Assembly: GCA_016716745.1 (NCBI GenBank)
Contig: JADJVD010000001.1
Coordinates: forward strand, 124,001 to 188,000
Length of the DNA: 64,000 bases
DNA from: Hyphomicrobiales bacterium
GTDB lineage: Bacteria; Pseudomonadota; Alphaproteobacteria; Rhizobiales; Beijerinckiaceae
Direction of reading: 5' to 3'
In this document: one piece after another, positions 57,959 through 64,000 of the stretch
How the letters are laid out: each line of letters starts with the position of its first letter
Position numbering within the stretch: position 1 is the first letter of the stretch
Notes under the pieces: model-generated
Databases searched by the model: none
What the model was told of the DNA's origin: nothing
Seen by the model: the letters and a program-made list of their open reading frames with translations, nothing else
Program-made: the position numbers and the translations under genes

Positions 57959-59719
57959 TCAGTCGGTGGCGACGTGCGAGACGTGCTTGCCGGGCGAATA
58001 GATATCGAGAATGTTCCAGTGTCCCGAGGTCGGCGTCGGATTGTTGATCATCGCGACATCGATCACGCAGGGCTGGCCAGAGGCGATGGCCGCCTCGAGC
58101 GCCGGCCGGAATTCCGCCGCCGAGCGCACGCGCACGCCCTTGACGCCATAGGCCTCGGCGATCGCCGCGTAATTCGGCAGCTGCTCGCCCGCGTCCTTCG
58201 GGAAGACCGTGCCGAGCGTCAGCCCGTAATGGGCCTTCTGCAAGCCGGCGATGGTGCCGAAGGCGTTGTTGTTCATCACCACCCAGATCGCGGCGATGTT
58301 CATCTCGCGCGCGGTGGCGAGCATGGCCGGATTCTGGCCGAAGCCGCCGTCACCGACCATCGAGACGACGACGCGGTTCGGCGCGGCGAGCTTGGCGCCG
58401 AGCGCGGCCGGCGGACCGAAGCCCATCGTTGCAAATCCGCCCGGCGTCAGCACCGAGCCCGGCGTGAAGATCGGGAACTGCTGGCCGACGCCGTTCTTGT
58501 TCCAGCCCACATCCGTCGTCAGGATGCCGTCGCGCGGCATGGCGGCGCGCACGTCGGCGAGGATGCGCTCGGGCATCATCGGGAAGGCGTCGGAGGTCGC
58601 CATCTTCTGGTTGGAGGCGACGAAGGTCTTGCGGTAGTCGGCGATCTCGGCCTTCAGCGCATCGTCCTTGCGACCGTTCGGATAGAGGCGCTTGGCCACG
58701 CGCAGCAGCGTCTTCAGCGCCTGCTTCAGATCGGCGACGGCGCCGATCTCGGTGGGAAAATTGCGGCCGATCTCCTGCGGCTCGATGTCGATGTGGATCA
58801 GCTTCGTCGGCGGAATGTTGAAGGTGAAGTCGGGATACCAGGAGGAGCAGTCCGCCTCCTTGAAGCGCGTGCCGAGGCCGATCAGCCAATCCGCCGCCAG
58901 GCACTTGCCGTTGACGAACTTCGTGCCCCAGAAGCCGGTCATGCCGAGGGTGAGCGGATGATCATCGGCGAGCGCGCCCTTGCCCATCAGCGAATGCGCG
59001 ACCGGGATCGACATGTGGTCGACGAAGGCGCGCAGCTCGTCGGCGGCCTTGGCGAGCAGCACGCCGCCGCCGGCGTAGATCAGCGGGCGGTCCGCCTCGC
59101 CCAGCGCCTTGACGATGCGCTCGGCGGTCTCCTCGTCCAGCGCGGGCGCGACGAGCTTCTTCGTGTTGTGATTGAGCCGATCCCAGAGCGCGACGTCGAT
59201 CTCGCGCGAGAAGAAATCCATCGGCACGTTGACGAGGACGGGGCCGGGCTGGCCGCTCTCGGCCAGCGCGAAGGCCTTCTCGACGATCTCGGGCAGAAGC
59301 TCAGGCGTGTCGACGCGCCAGGCGCGCTTGACGAAGGGACGATAGATCTCGAACTGCGAGCCGTCCGCATGCAGGTTCACTTCCTGATGCGGGTGCTTGC
59401 CGTAGTAGTAGCTCGGAATGTCGCCGGCGATCACGACCATCGGGATGCAATCGAGCGCGGCGTTGGCGACGCCGGTCGAGGCGTTGGTGAGGCCGGGGCC
59501 CAGATGCGACAGCAGCACCGAGGCCTTGCCGGTGACGCGCGCGTAGGCGTCGGCGGCGTGCGAGGCGATCTGCTCGTGGCGCACCACGACGAACTGGATC
59601 TTCGAATTGGCGAGGGCGGAGAGCACCGCGATATTGGTGTGTCCGCACAGGCCGAACATGTGCCCGACGCCGCGACGCTCGAGATATTTCACCAGCTGGT
59701 TCGAAATCAGATCTTTCAT
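57959..59719 (-). CDS. ThDP-dependent enzyme, acetolactate-synthase-like
   Basis: A 586-residue protein with all three ThDP-enzyme domains. VVRHEQIASHAADAYARVTG contains the catalytic Glu near residue 49, and MVGDGGFGQNPAMLATA leads to the NNNAFG end of the ThDP/Mg motif. The middle domain has GLGTRFKEADCSSWYPDF. It could be a carboligase or decarboxylase acting on a 2-oxo acid; the sulfoacetaldehyde acetyltransferase/oxalyl-CoA-type relatives cannot be separated by eye. GGAGG precedes the ATG. It lies between the aldehyde dehydrogenase and aroQ. Confidence 0.85.
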   Translation of the reverse strand: MKDLISNQLVKYLERRGVGHMFGLCGHTNIAVLSALANSKIQFVVVRHEQIASHAADAYARVTGKASVLLSHLGPGLTNASTGVANAALDCIPMVVIAGDIPSYYYGKHPHQEVNLHADGSQFEIYRPFVKRAWRVDTPELLPEIVEKAFALAESGQPGPVLVNVPMDFFSREIDVALWDRLNHNTKKLVAPALDEETAERIVKALGEADRPLIYAGGGVLLAKAADELRAFVDHMSIPVAHSLMGKGALADDHPLTLGMTGFWGTKFVNGKCLAADWLIGLGTRFKEADCSSWYPDFTFNIPPTKLIHIDIEPQEIGRNFPTEIGAVADLKQALKTLLRVAKRLYPNGRKDDALKAEIADYRKTFVASNQKMATSDAFPMMPERILADVRAAMPRDGILTTDVGWNKNGVGQQFPIFTPGSVLTPGGFATMGFGPPAALGAKLAAPNRVVVSMVGDGGFGQNPAMLATAREMNIAAIWVVMNNNAFGTIAGLQKAHYGLTLGTVFPKDAGEQLPNYAAIAEAYGVKGVRVRSAAEFRPALEAAIASGQPCVIDVAMINNPTPTSGHWNILDIYSPGKHVSHVATD

Positions 59720-59789
59720 CGTTTCCTCCGCCGCCTCGCGCGCGTCATCGTTGTCGGGGCCGCCCGCGCGGTGCGGGCGGCGGCGCGGC

Positions 59790-61196
59790 TCACATCGTCG
59801 CGGTGTTGTAGAATTCGCCGAACAGCCACTCGTCGGAGGGGCGGTCCTCGGGGATCGGCTTCGAAACCCAGGTCGTCTGGAGATAATGCTTCAGCGACAC
59901 GTTTTCGTTGGTGATGTTGCCGCCCCACACGCCGCAACCCAGCGAGGAGGTCATCGGCATGCCGTTGGTGAAGGAGCCGGCGTTCGCCTTCGATTGCGGC
60001 TGGCGCACCATCATGCGGCTGACCGGCGCGACATGCGCCAGCGACATGATGTGCTCGTCGTCGAACGAGTAAATGCCGCAGGAGTGGCCGGTGCCGCCGA
60101 CCTTGTAGATCTCCCGGACCTTGGCGAGGGCGTCGCTCCAGCCGTGATATTTGAACAGCGCCATCACGACGCACAACTTCTCGGAGGAGAACTTCTGGTC
60201 CTTGCCGATCTTGTCGTGCTCGACCATGATGAATTTGGCGCTGTCGGGCACCTTGAAACCTGCGATCTCGGCGATGCGCTGGGCGGAGACCGCCACCGTG
60301 TCGATGGTGCGATGGCCGTGCGCATCCCACAGCGCCTTCTCGAGCTTGGCCTTCTCCTCGCCGTTGCAGAGATAGCCGCCTTCGGCGACGAGCGCGTCGC
60401 GCAGCGCGTCGTAGATGCGATCGTCGATCAGCAGATTGCCGTCCGCCGAGCAGCCCGAGCCGTAATCGGAGGTCTTGGAGACGCGCGAATTGTAGGCCAC
60501 CTCCTTGATGTCGGCGGTCTCGTCGATGACCATCGTCGAGTTGCCCGCGCCGACGCCGTAGGCCGGCTTGCCGGAGGAATAGGCCGCCTTCACCATCGGC
60601 TTGCCGGCGGTCGCCAGCGTGAGGTCGCAGTGCGCCATCAGCTCGCCGGTGAGGGGAATGGAGGGATTCTCGACCACCTGAAAGATGTCGGCAGGCGCGC
60701 CGAGCTGCTTCATCGTCTCGCGCATCACCCGCACCATCTCGGCGGTCGTCTTCTTCGAGCGCGGATGCGGCGAGAAGATCACCGCGTCCTTCGCCTTGAG
60801 GGCGTAGATGCCGGTGACGGGCGGCGTCAGCTCGGGGTTCGTCGTCGGGATCAGCGAGGCGATGACGCCGGCGGGCTTGGCGATCTTGACGAGCCCCTTG
60901 GCCTCGTCGACCTCGATCACGCCGACGCTCTGCTGGCGCAGCGCGTCGCGCAGCACGCCGAGCACCTTGCCGCGCTTGCCGCCGCGGCCAGCGCGGTCGC
61001 CGATGCCGCTCTCGTCGACGCCCATCTGGGCGATGCGCACGAAGGTCTTCTCGTTGCCGCACGCCCAGCCGAGCGCGCGCACAAGGCGGTCGACGCGCTC
61101 CTGATCGTAGTCCCTGATCTCCTCCATGGCGGCGCGGCCGCGCGCCACCATGTCGGCGACCTGCTGGATTTCTTCCGGGGTGATTTCGCGGGCCAT
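59790..61196 (-). CDS. CoA-acylating aldehyde dehydrogenase, sulfoacetaldehyde-dehydrogenase-like
   Basis: A 468-residue aldehyde dehydrogenase of the acylating branch: IASLIPTTNPELTPPVTGIY, VIFSPHPRSKKTTAEMV, and SDYGSGCSADGNLLID with the catalytic Cys near residue 246. The C-terminus has GVWGGNITNENVSLKHYLQ. The closest remembered family is SauS (sulfoacetaldehyde to sulfoacetyl-CoA), but acetaldehyde- or other semialdehyde-specific members look similar. It would produce an acyl-CoA. AAGGAG lies upstream. Confidence 0.85.
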   Translation of the reverse strand: MAREITPEEIQQVADMVARGRAAMEEIRDYDQERVDRLVRALGWACGNEKTFVRIAQMGVDESGIGDRAGRGGKRGKVLGVLRDALRQQSVGVIEVDEAKGLVKIAKPAGVIASLIPTTNPELTPPVTGIYALKAKDAVIFSPHPRSKKTTAEMVRVMRETMKQLGAPADIFQVVENPSIPLTGELMAHCDLTLATAGKPMVKAAYSSGKPAYGVGAGNSTMVIDETADIKEVAYNSRVSKTSDYGSGCSADGNLLIDDRIYDALRDALVAEGGYLCNGEEKAKLEKALWDAHGHRTIDTVAVSAQRIAEIAGFKVPDSAKFIMVEHDKIGKDQKFSSEKLCVVMALFKYHGWSDALAKVREIYKVGGTGHSCGIYSFDDEHIMSLAHVAPVSRMMVRQPQSKANAGSFTNGMPMTSSLGCGVWGGNITNENVSLKHYLQTTWVSKPIPEDRPSDEWLFGEFYNTATM

Positions 61197-61220
61197 CGGG
61201 CGTCTCCTTGCGTCGTTCGT

Positions 61221-62075
61221 TCAGCCGTGCGCGCCAGCGGCGCGGCGGCGTTGGTCGGGAAGGTGGTTTTCGAGATGATTGCGCGCCGTCTGCAGGCACA
61301 GGCGCGCGTGCCCCTCGAAGCCGAGTTCGCGCGCGCGACGCGCATTGGGCAGTTCGATGGAGAGCGGAACCTCGGGAACGCTCGCCATCAGGGCTGCGAA
61401 ATCGATGCAGCCTTCGCCGAGATAAAGGCGATCCTCGCGGGCGATCTTCTTCATGCCGTCGGCCGTGTCGGGCACGTCGCGGCGCGTATCGGCGATATGG
61501 AGGAAGTGGAACCAGGATCGCGGCAGAGCGGCGAGTTCGGCCGGCTTCACGCGGCCGAAATGGAAATAGAGCGAGTCGACGAGCAGGCCGCAATTCGGCC
61601 GGTCGGCGGCGCGCAGGATGTCGACCGCCTCGGCGAGATTGCGCAGGCGCGAGAAGGTGGGGAATTCGAGATCGACGGTGAGGCCGTATCTGGCAGCCAG
61701 ATCGCAGATCGCGGCGTAACGCTCGACCACGAAATCGCGGTCGTCGCGCTCCTTCGTCCATGCCGAGGAGATGACGTGGCGCGCGCCGAGTTCGGCGGCC
61801 GCCTCGATCGCCGGCTCGTAGCTCGCCGGATCGCGGTCGCGCGTGATGCAGGCGAGTTCAAGGTCGAGCATGCTCACGCCGGTTTCGCGCAGCGCGGCGC
61901 GCGTCGCCGCGATCATCGCGCGGTCGCCCGGCAGATAGGCCGGCTCGCCGGGCGTGCGCATCGGGATCAGGCGCAGGCTGACGAAATCGTAGCCGGCGCG
62001 GGCGGCGACATAGGTCATCTCCGGCGGGGCGAGGCCGAGAACCGTGAGATGGGCGAGGGAGAATTGCAGGGCCAT
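61221..62075 (-). CDS. Xylose-isomerase-like TIM-barrel protein (possible 3-dehydroshikimate dehydratase)
   Basis: A 284-residue AP-endonuclease-2/sugar-isomerase-fold protein. Its metal-ligand candidates fall at strand ends: DLEF, LLVDSLYFHF, FHFLHIAD and LSIELPN. AsbF/QuiC-type 3-dehydroshikimate dehydratases share this fold and length, and the neighbouring aroQ and aroE-like genes make that role attractive; a sugar or hydroxypyruvate isomerase is the alternative. Start 62075 has GAGGAGAG upstream. Confidence 0.82.
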   Translation of the reverse strand: MALQFSLAHLTVLGLAPPEMTYVAARAGYDFVSLRLIPMRTPGEPAYLPGDRAMIAATRAALRETGVSMLDLELACITRDRDPASYEPAIEAAAELGARHVISSAWTKERDDRDFVVERYAAICDLAARYGLTVDLEFPTFSRLRNLAEAVDILRAADRPNCGLLVDSLYFHFGRVKPAELAALPRSWFHFLHIADTRRDVPDTADGMKKIAREDRLYLGEGCIDFAALMASVPEVPLSIELPNARRARELGFEGHARLCLQTARNHLENHLPDQRRRAAGAHG

Positions 62076-62086
62076 GCGGTCTCTCC

Positions 62087-62992
62087 TCACGCGGCCGCGT
62101 CGATATAGGCCATGCGGCTCGGCAACTTGCGGCCGACGAGCCCGGCCAGTCGCAGCGCGACAGGCTGCAGCTTCGTCCAGTCGATCCCGGTCGCCACGCC
62201 CATGCGCTCAAGCGCGAAGACCGCGTCCTCGGTGGCGATGTTGCCGGTGGCGGCCGGAATGAAGGGGCAGCCGCCGAGGCCGCCGACGGCGGCGTCGAAC
62301 ACGGTCACGCCCGCCTGCAGGCCGGCGAGCATGTTGGCGAGACCGAGGCCGCGCGTGTCGTGCAGATGCAGCGACAGGGTCACCTCGTCGCCGAGCGCCT
62401 CGCGCAGCAGCGTGACGAGGCGGTGAACGCGTTGCGGATCGGCGAGGCCCGCCGTGTCGGCGATGTTGATCTCACGCACGCCGGCGTCGCGATAGAGACG
62501 CGCGATGCGCAGCGCCTGCGCGGGATCGACGTCGCCCTCGTAGCCGCAGCCGAGCGCGGACTGCACGCCGGCGCGCACCGCGACGCCCGCGGCGAGCGCG
62601 CGCTCGATCGTCGGCAGAATGTCGGCGAGCGCCGCGTCGACGGATTTGTTCGTGTTCTTGCGGCTGTGCGTCTCGCTGGCCGAGACCGAAATCGACAGAT
62701 GCCTCGCGCCCACGGCGAGCGCGCGGTCGAGGCCGGCGGCGTTCAGAACGAGGCCGGAATAGACGACGCCTTCGCGCGGCGGCAGCGCGGCGAACAGCTC
62801 GTCCGTGTTGGCCATCTGCGGCGCCCATCGGGGCGAGACGAAGGAGCCGACCTGAATGCGCCGCACGCCTGCGTCCGCGATGGCGGCGACGAGCTCGAGC
62901 TTTTCGGCGACGGAGAACAGGCGCTTCTCGTTCTGAAGCCCGTCCCGCAGCGCCTCGTCCTCGATCAGAACCGTCTTCGGCAGGTTGAGCAT
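62087..62992 (-). CDS. Hydroxymethylglutaryl-CoA lyase-like (DRE-TIM) protein
   Basis: A 301-residue protein: EDEALRDGLQNEKRLFS (substrate-binding Arg), VGSFVSPRWAPQMANTDE, LSLHLHDTRGLGLANM (metal His pair) and AVGGLGGCPFIPAATGN with the signature Cys. It cleaves HMG-CoA or a related 3-hydroxy-acyl-CoA to acetyl-CoA and a keto acid. Start MLNLP at 62992 is favoured over a longer frame to 63037, which would run into the lysR promoter. It is the first gene of the minus-strand operon. Confidence 0.9.
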   Translation of the reverse strand: MLNLPKTVLIEDEALRDGLQNEKRLFSVAEKLELVAAIADAGVRRIQVGSFVSPRWAPQMANTDELFAALPPREGVVYSGLVLNAAGLDRALAVGARHLSISVSASETHSRKNTNKSVDAALADILPTIERALAAGVAVRAGVQSALGCGYEGDVDPAQALRIARLYRDAGVREINIADTAGLADPQRVHRLVTLLREALGDEVTLSLHLHDTRGLGLANMLAGLQAGVTVFDAAVGGLGGCPFIPAATGNIATEDAVFALERMGVATGIDWTKLQPVALRLAGLVGRKLPSRMAYIDAAA

Positions 62993-63073
62993 TGCGCCCT
63001 CGTTTCTCCCTGCCAAAGGTCTAGGCCCGCCCGCCAATTGCCTCCAATATCCAGAATTGCCGTTTACGAAACA

Positions 63074-63086
63074 TCATGTTAATTTC
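63074..63086. promoter_or_regulatory. 13-bp motif in the lysR/HMG-lyase divergent promoter
   Basis: TCATGTTAATTTC, identical to 56572-56584. It sits within a partial dyad CATG...CATG, 18 bases before the lysR start. Likely LysR box. Confidence 0.6.
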
Positions 63087-63103
63087 ATGCGCGGGAGGCG
63101 GCC

Positions 63104-64000
63104 ATGCTGACGCTGCGACAGATCGAGATCATCCGGGCGATCATGGTCACCGGCACGGTCAACGGGGCGGCCGATCTCCTGAACGTGTCGGCCCCCGGCA
63201 TAAGCCGCGCGATGAAGCACGCCGAGGGCCTGCTCGGCCTCAGGCTGTTCTCGCGCCAGCACGGACGCTACGTGCCGACCCATGCGGCGCGCGACGTTTT
63301 CGCGCAGATGCAGGACGTGTTCCGCAAGATCGAGGATCTGAACTTCGCCATCGGCCGCGTGCGCAGCGGGGCGAATTCGGTGTTCTCCTTCGCCTCGGTG
63401 TCGTCGATCTCGCAGGCGGTGCTGCCCGGCGCCATCGCCCGGCTCAGAAGCGCCTATCCCGATCTGATGATGAAACTCGACGTGCTGAAGATCGAGGAGG
63501 CGATCGACTACCTGTTGCTGAAGAAGGGCGAGATGGTGGCGCTGAGCTACAAGCTCGACCATCCCGCCCTGCTGTTCCAGCAGCTCGCGCCGTGCTCGCT
63601 GGTGGCGCTGGTTCCCGCCGACCATGCGCTGGCGAAACGTAAGAGCGTCACCGTGCCGATGCTGCTCGACCATCCGCTGATCGGCTTCGACCCCGGCGAC
63701 CCTTACGGCGCGCATATCGCGCGGCCGTTCCTGGAGGCGGGCCGAACGCTCGACCTCGCCATTCAGGCGCGTTACGCGCACACCGTCATCGGCCTTGTCG
63801 CCAAGAAGCTCGGCGTCGCCGTGATCGACGCCTTTTCGGTGGCGGGCGGAACGCCGCCGGGCGTCGTGAAGCTGCCGCTCGACCCGCCCTCGCGCTTCAT
63901 GACCTATGTGGCGACCAACGCCGACGCGCCGCCCTCCAACTACGCCGAGAGCCTGATCGACTTTCTGCGCGCCGAGGCGAAGGCGGTCTCCGCCGCGAAG
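63104..64000 (+). CDS. LysR-family transcriptional regulator (3' end cut)
   Basis: The 299 residues visible run to the window edge. The N-terminal helix-turn-helix (VNGAADLLNVSAPGISRAMK, then LGLRLFSRQHGRYVPT) is followed by a periplasmic-binding-protein-like effector domain from ~90 (FSFASVSSISQAVLPGAIARL). ATG 63104 has GGGAGG 5 nt upstream. It is divergent from the HMG-lyase operon, as for a local activator. The shared 13-bp motif in its own promoter region and before tctC suggests both promoters are its targets. Confidence 0.92.
   Translation, partial: MLTLRQIEIIRAIMVTGTVNGAADLLNVSAPGISRAMKHAEGLLGLRLFSRQHGRYVPTHAARDVFAQMQDVFRKIEDLNFAIGRVRSGANSVFSFASVSSISQAVLPGAIARLRSAYPDLMMKLDVLKIEEAIDYLLLKKGEMVALSYKLDHPALLFQQLAPCSLVALVPADHALAKRKSVTVPMLLDHPLIGFDPGDPYGAHIARPFLEAGRTLDLAIQARYAHTVIGLVAKKLGVAVIDAFSVAGGTPPGVVKLPLDPPSRFMTYVATNADAPPSNYAESLIDFLRAEAKAVSAAK

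Overview
The window is about 70% GC with bacterial gene density, Shine-Dalgarno-led starts and many ATGA or GTGA gene overlaps. Gene content (KpsMTE/KpsCS-type capsule export, pseudaminic acid synthesis, a DUF2793/S74 tail-fibre-like protein, TctABC with AroQ/AroE paralogues) suggests an alphaproteobacterium, perhaps a member of the Hyphomicrobiales. That placement is inference from content and composition. No rRNA, tRNA, CRISPR array or insertion sequence was recognised.

Layout. (1) 1-31 kb is a surface-polysaccharide locus. It holds an ACP/FkbH/TPR set (minus strand, left edge), pseB-pseC, a NeuB-like/SpsF-like fusion, kpsE, kpsT-kpsM, pseG, a giant TPR/glycosyltransferase-like protein, kpsS, kpsC and a second half-length kpsC-like gene. 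A plus-strand run follows: pseH, a left-handed beta-helix acetyltransferase, an SGNH-like protein, a large TPR protein and a secreted Asp-box (sialidase-fold) protein. (2) 32.1-37.8 kb is a compact minus-strand operon: ATP-grasp ligase, PseI, NAD-dependent epimerase, inositol-phosphatase-family enzyme, PIG-L deacetylase and a GT-B-like glycosyltransferase. (3) 28.8-32 kb and 37.9-52 kb hold six large RTX (GGxGxDxxx) proteins, all on the minus strand. They have different N-termini but a nearly identical C-terminal module ending in FTVVA. One carries a GH114/TM1410-like glycosidase domain. A small outer-membrane-barrel-like protein lies between two of them. No type I secretion exporter is in the window. 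(4) 52.1-64 kb is a catabolic cluster: HMG-CoA-lyase-like protein, xylose-isomerase-like TIM barrel, acylating (sulfo)acetaldehyde-dehydrogenase-like protein, ThDP enzyme, AroQ, AroE-like protein, TctC-TctB-TctA and an acyl-CoA dehydrogenase. A LysR regulator is divergent at the right edge.

How it fits together. PseB, PseC, PseH, PseG and PseI cover UDP-GlcNAc to pseudaminic acid. The cytidylyltransferase step can only be assigned to the SpsF half of the fusion. The KpsE/M/T and KpsC/S set implies an ABC-exported, poly-Kdo-lipid-linked capsule carrying nonulosonic acid. FkbH/ACP, PIG-L, ATP-grasp and acetyltransferases are candidate decorating enzymes, and the sialidase-fold and GH114-RTX proteins are candidate glycan-active secreted proteins.

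Caution on sequence quality. At least six single- or double-base indels break otherwise clean reading frames (FkbH, KpsC and three RTX genes), several in G/C runs or GC-rich repeats. They look more like residual sequencing errors than biology, but the sequence alone cannot decide.
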